NCBI RefSeq assembly: GCF_049478495.1
Contig: NZ_CP168083.1
Location: forward strand, 806,001-870,000
DNA from: P36-A1 sp049478495
GTDB lineage: Bacteria > Bacillota_I > Bacilli_A > JAJDGJ01
Reading direction: 5' to 3'
DNA: 64,000 nucleotides
The position numbers and the translations under genes are program-made. Position 1 is the first letter of the stretch. Each line of letters opens with the position of its first letter. Shown one piece after another: positions 23,673 through 31,541 of this stretch. The notes under the pieces were generated by a model that did no database searches, was not told the DNA's origin, and saw only the letters and a list, made by a program, of their open reading frames with translations.

Positions 23673-25211
23673 ATGGAAATAATCATTGCAGTAATTGCCT
23701 TTATTCTTGGGGTAAGCTGTATATATTTATTACAGCGTTTTCAAATAATTAAAGCAAATACTCAAGCTTCAGAAATAGTTGATGAAGCTAATAAAAAAGC
23801 TATAAATATAGAAAAAAGTGCCATATTAGAAGCTAAAACAGTAGCTCATGAATATAAGATGGAAGCTGAACAAGAGATAAAGGCGATAAAAACAGAATTA
23901 TCAACACAAGAATCAAAAATAAATAAAAAAGAACAAGCAGTAGATAAAAAAGAAGTACTAATTCAAGGAAGACAAGAATTATTATTATCTAAAGAAGCAG
24001 ATTTAGATAAAAAGTTGTCAAAACTTGATAAAGAAGAACAAAATATAGAAAACAGAAAAAAAGAACAAATTGAATTGTTGCAAAATATATCAGGTTTTTC
24101 TAAACAACAAGCAAAAGATGAATTGATTTCATTAGTAAAATCACAGATAGAAAATGAAATGAGTGCCCTAGTAAAAGAAGCTGAAGAAGAAGCAAAAGAA
24201 AAATCAGAAGCAGTAGCTAAAGAATTAGTAGCAATGTCAATTCAAAGATATAGTGCTGAACAAGCAAATGAAAGAACAATTGCAACAGTAGCACTTCCAA
24301 GTGAAGAAATGAAGGGTAGAATAATAGGTAGAGAAGGTAGAAATATTAGAGCAATTGAGTCTGCTACAGGTGTAGACTTGATAATTGATGATACACCAGA
24401 AACAATTACTGTTTCATGTTTTGATCCAATTAGAAGAGAAATAGCAAGACAATCACTAGAATCACTTATTCAAGATGGAAGAATACAACCATCAAGAATA
24501 GAAGAGTTAGTAAAAAAAGCCAGAGATAATGTAAACAAAACAATTAAACAAGCTGGAGAAGAAGCGATATTTGAACTTGGCATTACAAAAGTTCCAAAAG
24601 AATTAGTTAATCTTATAGGAAAATTAAAATATCGTACAAGTTATGGACAAAGTGCTTTAAAACACTCAATGGAAGTTGCTTTTTTAGCTGGTATGTTAGC
24701 AGCTGAACTAGGCGAAAACCAAATGCTTGCAAGAAGAGCAGGGTTATTACATGATATTGGAAAAGCAGTTGATTTTGAACAAGAAGGTAGCCATGTAGAA
24801 CTTGGAGCAAAATATGCAAGAAAATATGGTGAATCGGAAGTTGTAATAAATTCAATAGAATCACACCATGGAAATGTTGCTCCAACAGGAGTAATATCAA
24901 TATTAGTAGCTGCAGCTGATGCTTTAAGCGCATCTAGACCAGGTGCTAGAATGGAATCACTTGAAAATTACATACAAAGATTAGAAAATTTAGAGAAAAT
25001 AGCATCAGCATTCAAAGGAGTAGAATCAGTATTTGCTATTCAAGCTGGTCGAGAAGTAAGAGTAATAGTTAAACCAGAAATAATAGATGATTTAGCATGT
25101 TATACACTCGCAAGAGAAATAAAAGATAAAATAGAAAGTGATATGACATATCCTGGACAAATAAAAGTAACTGTACTTCGTGAAACAAAAGCTAGCGAAG
25201 TAGCTAAATAA
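23673..25211 (+). CDS. rny: Ribonuclease Y
   Basis: Membrane-anchored endoribonuclease that starts mRNA decay in Firmicutes. Residues 1-22 are a single transmembrane helix, followed by a long Lys/Glu-rich coiled coil to about residue 190. A KH RNA-binding domain follows (GRIIGREGRNIRAIE, then GVDLIIDDTPE), then an HD metal-dependent phosphohydrolase domain (HSMEVAFLAG and LLHDIGKA). It has 512 residues, near the 520 of the Bacillus enzyme. Start ATG 23673 follows AAGGAGG. The ymdB gene follows, the usual Firmicute order. A YlbF-like protein, whose family modulates RNase Y, is encoded at 63552. Confidence 0.97.
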   Translation: MEIIIAVIAFILGVSCIYLLQRFQIIKANTQASEIVDEANKKAINIEKSAILEAKTVAHEYKMEAEQEIKAIKTELSTQESKINKKEQAVDKKEVLIQGRQELLLSKEADLDKKLSKLDKEEQNIENRKKEQIELLQNISGFSKQQAKDELISLVKSQIENEMSALVKEAEEEAKEKSEAVAKELVAMSIQRYSAEQANERTIATVALPSEEMKGRIIGREGRNIRAIESATGVDLIIDDTPETITVSCFDPIRREIARQSLESLIQDGRIQPSRIEELVKKARDNVNKTIKQAGEEAIFELGITKVPKELVNLIGKLKYRTSYGQSALKHSMEVAFLAGMLAAELGENQMLARRAGLLHDIGKAVDFEQEGSHVELGAKYARKYGESEVVINSIESHHGNVAPTGVISILVAAADALSASRPGARMESLENYIQRLENLEKIASAFKGVESVFAIQAGREVRVIVKPEIIDDLACYTLAREIKDKIESDMTYPGQIKVTVLRETKASEVAK

Positions 25212-25220
25212 TGATATAAT

Positions 25221-25250
25221 AAGGATGGAGCTTTAGCTCCATCCTTATTA
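25221..25250 (+). promoter_or_regulatory. Strong hairpin between rny and ymdB
   Basis: A perfect 11-bp stem AAGGATGGAGC/GCTCCATCCTT (25221-25231 with 25236-25246) with a TTTA loop begins ten bases after the rny stop. The tail (ATTAATTTT) is only partly T-rich. It may be a partial terminator or an mRNA 3'-end protector between the two cistrons. A TATAAT (25215-25220) directly before it has no good -35. Confidence 0.6.
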
Positions 25251-25271
25251 ATTTTGAAAGAAGGTATAATA

Positions 25272-26057
25272 ATGAACATATTGTTTATTGGTGATATTTT
25301 TGGAGAAGTAGGTAGAGACTTAATTGATGAATACCTACCAATTATTAAAAATAAGCATAATATAGACTTTACAATAGCAAATGGAGAAAATACTACACAT
25401 GGTAAAGGACTAAGTAAAAAACACTACGATGAGCTTTTAAATCAAGGAATTGATGCAATTACAATGGGAAATCATACATTTGATAGATCAGATATATTAG
25501 ATTGGATAGATAATGCTAATAAGCTAATAAGACCAGCAAACCTACCAGTTTATACTCCAGGAGTTGGCACAAAAGTTTTTGAAAAAAACGGTGTTAAAAT
25601 ACAGGTTACCAATCTTTTAGGTAGAGTTTTTTATGGTGGAATAATAAATCACCCAGTAGAGGTAATGGAAAAAATAGTAGAAGAAAGTAAAGCAGACATT
25701 CATATACTTGATATTCATGCAGATGCTACAGCAGAAAAGATTTGTTTAGGTTATGAATTTGATGGTAAAATAAGTGCAGTTTTAGGAACCCATACTCATG
25801 TACAAACTGCAGATGAAAGATTGCTAGATAATAAAACAGCATATATTACAGATGTTGGAATGTGTGGACCATTTAATCAATGTATTGGAATGGATAAAAA
25901 AAATGTAGTTTACAGAATGAAAACAGGACTTCCAGCAAGATTTGAAGCTGGTCAAGGTCCAGGTATATTAAATGCAGTTGTAATTAAATTTGAAAATAAT
26001 ACACCTATAAGTATAGAAAGAATATCACTTTCACCACTTAATAACTATAAAATTTAA
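25272..26057 (+). CDS. ymdB: YmdB-family metallophosphoesterase
   Basis: Calcineurin-like phosphoesterase of the TIGR00282/YmdB family; the Bacillus member hydrolyses 2',3'-cAMP and influences biofilm and motility gene expression. The metal-binding motifs are ordered as expected: LFIGDIFGEVGR at the start, ANGENTTHGKG, MGNHTFDR, DIHADATAEK and GTHTHVQTADER. It has 261 residues. The ATG at 25272 follows GAAAGAAGG; the upstream in-frame TTG (25254) overlaps that site and is less likely. It is paired with rny as in many Firmicutes. Confidence 0.95.
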   Translation: MNILFIGDIFGEVGRDLIDEYLPIIKNKHNIDFTIANGENTTHGKGLSKKHYDELLNQGIDAITMGNHTFDRSDILDWIDNANKLIRPANLPVYTPGVGTKVFEKNGVKIQVTNLLGRVFYGGIINHPVEVMEKIVEESKADIHILDIHADATAEKICLGYEFDGKISAVLGTHTHVQTADERLLDNKTAYITDVGMCGPFNQCIGMDKKNVVYRMKTGLPARFEAGQGPGILNAVVIKFENNTPISIERISLSPLNNYKI

Positions 26058-26079
26058 GCAGTTATGTTTAAATCAATCG

Positions 26080-26120
26080 AAAAGTTAATTATATTAGTTA
26101 TAATATAATTGACTTTTTTT
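26080..26120 (+). terminator. Rho-independent terminator after ymdB
   Basis: A long stem of about 17 bp (26080-26096 with 26101-26117, one G-T pair) has a 4-base loop and ends in a T run. Confidence 0.85.
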
Positions 26121-26224
26121 AATTAAATATATATAATATATTCAAGCTTTCTTATAATGATTATAATTTTATAGATATCTAGCTCATACTTTAACTAAAT
26201 TAATCATTTTTTTTGGAAAAAAGC

Positions 26225-26253
26225 TTGCTTTTAAGCGATAAAATCAGTATACT
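26225..26253 (+). promoter_or_regulatory. Promoter of the tRNA-Arg pair
   Basis: TTGCTT (26225-26230), 17 bases and TATACT (26248-26253) lie 21 bases before the first tRNA. Confidence 0.65.
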
Positions 26254-26274
26254 ATTAGAGTATTCAATATTGAT

Positions 26275-26351
26275 GTCCACGTAGCTCAGCCGGATAGAGC
26301 AATGGCCTTCTAAGCCATCGGTCAGGGGTTCGAATCCCTTCGTGGACGCCA
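26275..26351 (+). tRNA. tRNA-Arg (anticodon UCU), copy 1
   Basis: A 77-base cloverleaf. The acceptor stem GTCCACG pairs with CGTGGAC, the anticodon stem ATGGC pairs with GCCAT around the loop CTTCTAA (anticodon TCT), and the T-loop is TTCGAAT. CCA is encoded. It reads AGA (and AGG) codons, by far the commonest arginine codons in this window. An identical copy follows after 25 bases. Confidence 0.97.
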
Positions 26352-26376
26352 TTTTTATTGAAATATTAATAGTAAT

Positions 26377-26453
26377 GTCCACGTAGCTCAGCCGGATAGA
26401 GCAATGGCCTTCTAAGCCATCGGTCAGGGGTTCGAATCCCTTCGTGGACGCCA
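26377..26453 (+). tRNA. tRNA-Arg (anticodon UCU), copy 2
   Basis: Identical over all 77 bases to the copy at 26275, including the encoded CCA. The two are probably one transcript from the promoter at 26225, ending at the terminator at 26465. The tandem duplicate probably meets the heavy demand for AGA codons. Confidence 0.97.
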
Positions 26454-26464
26454 TTTAAAAATAG

Positions 26465-26485
26465 ACGCTTATAGCGTTTTTTTTT
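26465..26485 (+). terminator. Rho-independent terminator after the tRNA pair
   Basis: The short GC-containing stem ACGCT/AGCGT (26465-26469 with 26473-26477) is followed by a T run. Confidence 0.75.
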
Positions 26486-26518
26486 ATAGATTTATAAAAT
26501 TCTAATAAGGGGAATAAT

Positions 26519-27142
26519 ATGGATTATAATATTTATATAGATGAATCAGGAAGTTATAATGACTTTCAAACAAGATATTATGTAGTAAGTGCTATAATTA
26601 GTAATAGTAAAAAAAGTCTAGAAAATTTACATAAAAATATAGCCCTTAAAATAAAGAAGAAACAAGAAAACTCTGAATTAAAAGCATCTAGATTAAGTGA
26701 CTTTGAAAAGAGTTTGTTTATAAATGAAATGATCGAAAATGAAATAGAAATATATAGTCTAGTATTAGATAAAAAAAAGCTAAAAGAAATTAATCGATAT
26801 ACAATGAGTGAAATAGGAATGAACAACTTAATGATTATTGAATTGCTAAATATAATATTGAAAAACTTTAAACAATTAAATCACATAATTATATATAATG
26901 ATCAAAGATCAGTATCTCCATTAGCTTATTATGATTTAGAGACTCATTTGAATGTAACATTTTACAATAAAGTTAAACTCATTGATGTAATATACAAAGA
27001 TTCATCGTTGAATAGAACAATACAACTAGTAGACTATATTTCAAATGTGGTGTTTGGTAAATATAATAAAACTAATAAAGGATATTTACATGTTAAAAAT
27101 ATAGAAAAATTAAATATAATAGAATTACTAGGTGAAAAATAA
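26519..27142 (+). CDS. DUF3800 domain protein
   Basis: A 207-residue protein matching the pattern of DUF3800, a predicted RNase-H-like nuclease family of unknown role that is widespread in accessory regions. Visible features are the N-terminal YIDESGSYND, the strand IIIYNDQRS in the middle, and the late IQLVDYISNVVFGKY; the acidic residues in these three blocks are the presumed metal ligands. ATG 26519 follows AAGGGG. It lies just after the tRNA-Arg pair and its terminator, and its stop overlaps the start of the YdcF-like gene by one base. No integrase or repeats bracket it. Function is not established. Confidence 0.8.
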   Translation: MDYNIYIDESGSYNDFQTRYYVVSAIISNSKKSLENLHKNIALKIKKKQENSELKASRLSDFEKSLFINEMIENEIEIYSLVLDKKKLKEINRYTMSEIGMNNLMIIELLNIILKNFKQLNHIIIYNDQRSVSPLAYYDLETHLNVTFYNKVKLIDVIYKDSSLNRTIQLVDYISNVVFGKYNKTNKGYLHVKNIEKLNIIELLGEK

Positions 27143-27723
27143 TGAAAAAAAACAAAAAAATATTTTTAGGTATTTTAGTATTCATTATAGGTGTTTTTAG
27201 TTTTATAACAGTTCAAATAAAAATACATTCAAATGATGAAATAAACAATGATTTAGATTACTTAATAGTTTTAGGAGCTAAGATTAATGGTGATAAACCA
27301 AGCTTAGATTTAAAATCAAGACTAGACAAAGCTATTAAAGTTTATTATAAAACTGATGAACCAATAATTATAGTTTCAGGTGGTCAGGGAAAAGATGAAG
27401 ACTATACAGAAGCTAGCATTATGAAAAAATACTTAGTAGCTAGAAACATTCCAACAAATAATGTTATAGAAGAAGATAAATCAACTAATACAAATGAAAA
27501 TTTTAAGTATACAAAAGATATTTTAGAAAAATTAGATTCAAATTACACTAATAAAAATATTGGGTTTGTAACATCAGATTATCATGTTGCAAGAAGCTTG
27601 ATGTTATCTAGAAGAAATTTAGCGACTGATCATATTATAGGACAAGCAGCTAGTAGTGCTAGTAAAGGTGGTATTGTACGAGAGATATTTGCATATATAA
27701 AATCATTCATCTTTGATAGCTAG
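27142..27723 (+). CDS. YdcF/SanA-like DUF218 membrane protein
   Basis: Belongs to the DUF218 family (ElyC, SanA, YdcF), membrane-anchored proteins linked to envelope integrity. One N-terminal transmembrane helix (residues about 5-25) precedes the domain. The domain begins DYLIVLGAKINGD, contains IIVSGGQGKDEDYTEA, IEEDKSTNTNENFKY and GFVTSDYHVARSLMLSRR, all typical family blocks including the conserved Gly-Gly-Gln and Thr-Asn-Glu-Asn residues. It has 193 residues. The biochemical activity of the family is unclear. It shares one base with the DUF3800 stop codon, so the two are co-translated. Confidence 0.85.
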   Translation: MKKNKKIFLGILVFIIGVFSFITVQIKIHSNDEINNDLDYLIVLGAKINGDKPSLDLKSRLDKAIKVYYKTDEPIIIVSGGQGKDEDYTEASIMKKYLVARNIPTNNVIEEDKSTNTNENFKYTKDILEKLDSNYTNKNIGFVTSDYHVARSLMLSRRNLATDHIIGQAASSASKGGIVREIFAYIKSFIFDS

Positions 27724-27806
27724 TTTATAACATTTATAGACATATAAGTATTTATTATTAAGTCTTTAATAATTATAAAAAGAAAGATAGGGTGCTTAAT
27801 TTATTG

Positions 27807-27835
27807 TTTACTTATAAGCCTAAATTTGTTAAAAT
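27807..27835 (+). promoter_or_regulatory. Candidate sigma-A promoter for ackA
   Basis: TTTACT (27807-27812), 17 bases and TAAAAT (27830-27835) lie about 38 bases before the start codon. Confidence 0.55.
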
Positions 27836-27873
27836 GATTAAGGAAATAATTATACATATTAGGAGGAAGTAAA

Positions 27874-29064
27874 ATGTCAAAAATTATGGCAGTAAACGCT
27901 GGTTCTTCATCATTAAAGTATCAATTACTTGAAATGCCAGAAGCAACTGAACTTTGTTCAGGAATTATTGAAAGAATTGGTATTAATGATTCAATTTTTA
28001 CTATTGAAGTAGCTGGTGAAAAACACAAAAATATTTTAGATATTGAAAATCATACTAAAGCAGTTGAATTAGTATTAGAAGCTCTAACAAAATATAATGT
28101 TGTTAGTTCTTTATCTGAAATTGAAGCAGTAGGACATAGAATGGTTCATGGTGGTGAAGAGTTTGCAGTATCTACAATTATCACTGATGAAGTAGAATCA
28201 ACAATTGAAAGACTATCTGACCTTGCTCCATTACATAATCCAGCAAACTTAGTTGGATACAGAGCATTCAAAGCTGCATTACCAGGTGTAGGACATGTTG
28301 CAGTATTTGATACAGCATTCCACCAAACAATGACTAAAGAAAGTTACATGTATGCAATTCCTTACGAATATTACACTGATTATGGTGTAAGAAGATACGG
28401 ATTCCACGGAACAAGTCATTTATATGTATCTAAAAGAGCAATTGAATTATTAGGTAATCCAGAAAAATCAAAAATTATAACTTGCCACTTAGGTAATGGT
28501 GCTTCTTTAGCAGCAGTTAAAGATGGTAAATCAATTAATACTTCAATGGGATTAACTCCACTTGCAGGTGTTATGATGGGAACAAGATCTGGAGATATTG
28601 ATCCTGCAATTATCACTTTCTTAATGGGACATACAGGTAAAACTGCTTTAGAAATCACTGATATTTTAAATAAGAAATCTGGTATGTTAGGTATATCTGG
28701 AATTTCTAGTGATGCAAGAGACATCGAAGATGGTTATAATGCAAACGAGCCAAGAGCTGTTTTAACTGTTGAATTATATATTCATAGAATTATGGAAGTT
28801 ATTGGTTCATATGTAATGCAACTTGGAGGAGTAGATGCAATTGTATTTACTGCTGGACTTGGTGAAAATGGTATAATGTTTAGAGAAAAAGTAATAGAAG
28901 CTATTTCAGAAGCAACTGGTATTAAATTAGATGCTGAAAGAAATAATGTAAGAGGAAAAGAAACACTTATATCTTCTGATGATTCAGCTGCAAAAGTATT
29001 CTTAATTCCTACTAATGAAGAATTAGTAATTGCACAAGATACTCAAAGATTACTTAACCTTTAA
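27874..29064 (+). CDS. ackA: Acetate kinase
   Basis: Converts acetyl phosphate and ADP to acetate and ATP. It begins MAVNAGSSSLKYQLLE, contains GHRMVHGGE, the active-site FDTAFHQTM, RRYGFHGTSH, HLGNGAS, and the C-terminal VFTAGLGENG block, all diagnostic of the acetokinase (ASKHA) family. It has 396 residues. It is monocistronic with its own promoter and terminator; phosphotransacetylase is not adjacent. In an organism fermenting glutamate to acetate and pyruvate this is the expected ATP-yielding step. The codon choice suggests high expression. Confidence 0.97.
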   Translation: MSKIMAVNAGSSSLKYQLLEMPEATELCSGIIERIGINDSIFTIEVAGEKHKNILDIENHTKAVELVLEALTKYNVVSSLSEIEAVGHRMVHGGEEFAVSTIITDEVESTIERLSDLAPLHNPANLVGYRAFKAALPGVGHVAVFDTAFHQTMTKESYMYAIPYEYYTDYGVRRYGFHGTSHLYVSKRAIELLGNPEKSKIITCHLGNGASLAAVKDGKSINTSMGLTPLAGVMMGTRSGDIDPAIITFLMGHTGKTALEITDILNKKSGMLGISGISSDARDIEDGYNANEPRAVLTVELYIHRIMEVIGSYVMQLGGVDAIVFTAGLGENGIMFREKVIEAISEATGIKLDAERNNVRGKETLISSDDSAAKVFLIPTNEELVIAQDTQRLLNL

Positions 29065-29065
29065 T

Positions 29066-29094
29066 AAAAAAAAGACTTTTTAGTCTTTTTTTTT
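29066..29094 (+). terminator. Rho-independent terminator after ackA
   Basis: The stem ends AAAAGACT/AGTCTTTT around a 4-T loop (29070-29077 with 29082-29089) and is followed by T residues. Confidence 0.85.
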
Positions 29095-29138
29095 GAGAAA
29101 AATAATGAATTTTAATAAAAGAGAGGATTTTTAAATAC

Positions 29139-30455
29139 ATGAATAATAATAAAGAACTACTTAAAATTAAAATAAACGAAAAACCTAAAAATATCTTTTT
29201 ATGGATACTACTATCATTTCAACACGTGTTTGCAATGTTTGGTGCAACAGTATTAGTACCTGCATTAACTGGTTTAGATCCAGCTGTAGCGATATTTTGT
29301 TCAGGGATAGGAACACTAATATATATAACTTGTACAAAAGGAAAAGTGCCTGTATATTTAGGTAGCTCTTTTGCCTATATTAGTGCAATATCACTTAGCT
29401 TACAAAATGGTGGATATGGTGCAGTAGCATCAGGGTTAATGGTAGTTGGTATTACTTATGCAATTGTATCAGTAATTTTACGTTTTACAGGTATCAATTG
29501 GCTTAAGAAATTAATGCCACCTATAGTTGTTGGACCAATGATTATGGTTATTGGTTTAGGGTTAGCTTCAAGTGCTGTAACTAATGCAGGATTAAGTGCT
29601 GATGCATTTAATGCTCAAAGTGCTTTAATAGCAGCCTTTACATTGTTGGTAACAGCATTAGTGTCAATTATAGGTAAAGGTTTCTTTAAAATAATTCCAA
29701 TTTTAATAGGTATTATTTCAGGTTATTTATTTGCTTTAGCTTTAGGAGCAGTTGACTTAAGTTCATTTAATAATATCAGTCTTTTTGCAGCACCACCATT
29801 TCAATTTGCATTTATAGATTACCAATTTGATTGGAGTGTAATTCCTATGTTTTTACCACTAGCATTAGTAACAATAGCAGAGCACATTGGTGATCATACT
29901 GTATTATCAAGTATATGTGGAAAAGACTTTATAAAAGATCCAGGTCTGAAACAAACACTATTAGGAGATGGTTTAGCTTCTTTAGTTGCAGGATTGATAG
30001 GTGGACCAGCAAATACTACATATGGAGAAAATACTGGAGTAATTGCAATTACAAAAGTAGGTTCAGTTTATGTAATAGGGTTGGCAGCAATCTTTGCAAT
30101 GTGTTTAAGCTTTTTACAACCAGTTGCAGCATTTATTTATAGTATTCCTGCTCCTGTTATGGGTGGAATTTCAATTATGCTTTTTGGAATAATTGCTAGT
30201 AATGGTGTAAAAATACTTATAGAAAACAAAACAAATTTCAATGATTCTAGAAATTTAGTAATAGCAGCTTCAATGCTAATATTAGGAATTGGTGGAGCAG
30301 CGTTTAACATAACATCAACTCTTACAATTTCTGGAATGGCATTAGCAGCATTAGTAGGGATGATATTGAATCTTGTTTTGCCTCATAATAAGGATTTAGA
30401 AGGAAGAGAGTTTGATAAACTCATTAACGAAGAAGACATGAATATAGATGTATAA
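29139..30455 (+). CDS. uraA: Uracil permease (NCS2 family)
   Basis: Imports uracil (or xanthine) through the cytoplasmic membrane. The N-terminal FQHVFAMFGATVLVP is the classic UraA/PyrP signature. VYLGSSFAYIS, IVGPMIMVIGLGLA, the substrate-binding TIAEHIGDHTVLS and GGPANTTYGENTGVIAITKV follow in order across about 14 hydrophobic segments. It has 438 residues. The ATG at 29139 follows AGAGAGG. No PyrR-type attenuator is visible in the 45-base gap after the ackA terminator. It is of a different NCS2 branch from the purine permease at the left edge. Confidence 0.94.
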   Translation: MNNNKELLKIKINEKPKNIFLWILLSFQHVFAMFGATVLVPALTGLDPAVAIFCSGIGTLIYITCTKGKVPVYLGSSFAYISAISLSLQNGGYGAVASGLMVVGITYAIVSVILRFTGINWLKKLMPPIVVGPMIMVIGLGLASSAVTNAGLSADAFNAQSALIAAFTLLVTALVSIIGKGFFKIIPILIGIISGYLFALALGAVDLSSFNNISLFAAPPFQFAFIDYQFDWSVIPMFLPLALVTIAEHIGDHTVLSSICGKDFIKDPGLKQTLLGDGLASLVAGLIGGPANTTYGENTGVIAITKVGSVYVIGLAAIFAMCLSFLQPVAAFIYSIPAPVMGGISIMLFGIIASNGVKILIENKTNFNDSRNLVIAASMLILGIGGAAFNITSTLTISGMALAALVGMILNLVLPHNKDLEGREFDKLINEEDMNIDV

Positions 30456-30460
30456 AAACA

Positions 30461-30491
30461 AAAACCAAGTATGAAAATATTTGGTTTTTTT
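30461..30491 (+). terminator. Rho-independent terminator after uraA
   Basis: AAAACCAA (30461-30468) pairs with TTGGTTTT (30481-30488) and is followed by T. Confidence 0.75.
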
Positions 30492-30566
30492 CTGTTTAAT
30501 ATAACAGAAATTTTGTATATCTTACGAAAATGTAAGATAAATAATTGAATATTTCATGAAATATTC
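30489..30566. repeat. Array of three evenly spaced dyads upstream of galU
   Basis: Three different perfect inverted repeats follow one another. They are TTTCTGTT-N6-AACAGAAA (30489-30510), ATCTTAC-N6-GTAAGAT (30519-30538), and the 20-base palindrome GAATATTTCATGAAATATTC (30547-30566). Their centres are 29 and 28 bases apart. They lie just upstream of TATAAT sequences at 30574 and 30579, so the third would overlap a -35 position. They look like operator sites or successive hairpins; the binding factor is unknown. Confidence 0.6.
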
Positions 30567-30631
30567 TTTAAAATATAATATAATAAGATTTATGAGTTAT
30601 TATAAATCAAAATTATTAAAGGGGAATAGTA

Positions 30632-31516
30632 ATGATAAATAAAAAAGTTAGAAAAGCTGTAATACCAGCTGCAGGTTTAGGGACAAGATTTTTACCTGCT
30701 ACAAAAGCACAAGCAAAAGAAATGTTACCAATAGTTGATATACCAACTATTCAATTAATAGTAGAAGAAGCAACAAAATCAGGAATAGAACAAATATTAA
30801 TTGTTATAAATGATGATAAACAAGCAATTGAAAATCATTTTGACTATAATTTAGAATTAGAAGAAAAACTTAGACAATCAGGTAAAACAGATCTTATAAA
30901 AATTATTAGAGATATTGCTGACATGGCTGAAATTTACTATGTAAGACAAAAAGAACAAAAAGGTTTAGGTCATGCAATTTATACAGCTAAAGACTTTATA
31001 GCAGGTGAGCCATTTGCTGTATTACTAGGAGATGATGTTGTTTATAGTGAAGATAAACCAGCATTGAAACAGCTAATAGATGCTTATGATGAAACAAACT
31101 CAAGTATTATGGGAGTGCAGACTGTTGATAAAGCAGAAGTGGAAAAATATGGGATTGTTTCAATTTCAGGTGATATAAAAGATAATAATAGATTACATCA
31201 AATGAATGGAATGGTTGAAAAGCCTAATAAAGATCAAGCACCTAGTCAAATGGCTGTTTTAGGTAGATATATATTAACAAGTGAAATATTTGATATTTTA
31301 GAAAATCAAAAGCCAGGTAAAGGAAATGAAATTCAATTAACTGATGCAGTAGCAACGTTAATGGAAACTCAAAAAGTATATGCCTATGATTTTGAGGGGA
31401 CTAGATATGATGTTGGAGATAAATTTGGTTTTGTTAAAGCAACTATTGATTATGCTTTAAGAAGAGATGAATTGAAAGATAAAGTTTTAGAATATATTAA
31501 ACAAATAGCAAAATAA
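30632..31516 (+). CDS. galU: UTP-glucose-1-phosphate uridylyltransferase
   Basis: Makes UDP-glucose from UTP and glucose-1-phosphate. The nucleotide-binding start RKAVIPAAGLGTRFLPATKAQ, the EMLPIVDIPTIQLIVEEA block, QKEQKGLGHAIYTA, FAVLLGDDVVY and MVEKPN are diagnostic for the bacterial GalU/HasC family. It has 294 residues. ATG 30632 follows AAAGGGG. The next gene, 25 bases on, is a glycosyltransferase of the glycolipid-forming CpoA type, so UDP-glucose is probably used for glucosyl-diacylglycerol. Confidence 0.96.
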   Translation: MINKKVRKAVIPAAGLGTRFLPATKAQAKEMLPIVDIPTIQLIVEEATKSGIEQILIVINDDKQAIENHFDYNLELEEKLRQSGKTDLIKIIRDIADMAEIYYVRQKEQKGLGHAIYTAKDFIAGEPFAVLLGDDVVYSEDKPALKQLIDAYDETNSSIMGVQTVDKAEVEKYGIVSISGDIKDNNRLHQMNGMVEKPNKDQAPSQMAVLGRYILTSEIFDILENQKPGKGNEIQLTDAVATLMETQKVYAYDFEGTRYDVGDKFGFVKATIDYALRRDELKDKVLEYIKQIAK

Positions 31517-31541
31517 ATAAGTATATAGAAAAGGTGATTAT

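Noticed and set aside
26200..26454. Minus-strand ORF of 84 residues across the tRNA pair with an internal repeated segment
   Set aside because: It is the reverse complement of two identical tRNA-Arg genes; the repeat is caused by the tRNA duplication and is a well-known false ORF type.
26275..27723. Mobile island integrated at tRNA-Arg
   Set aside because: No integrase, no partial tRNA repeat downstream and no change in base composition; the tRNA pair has its own terminator.
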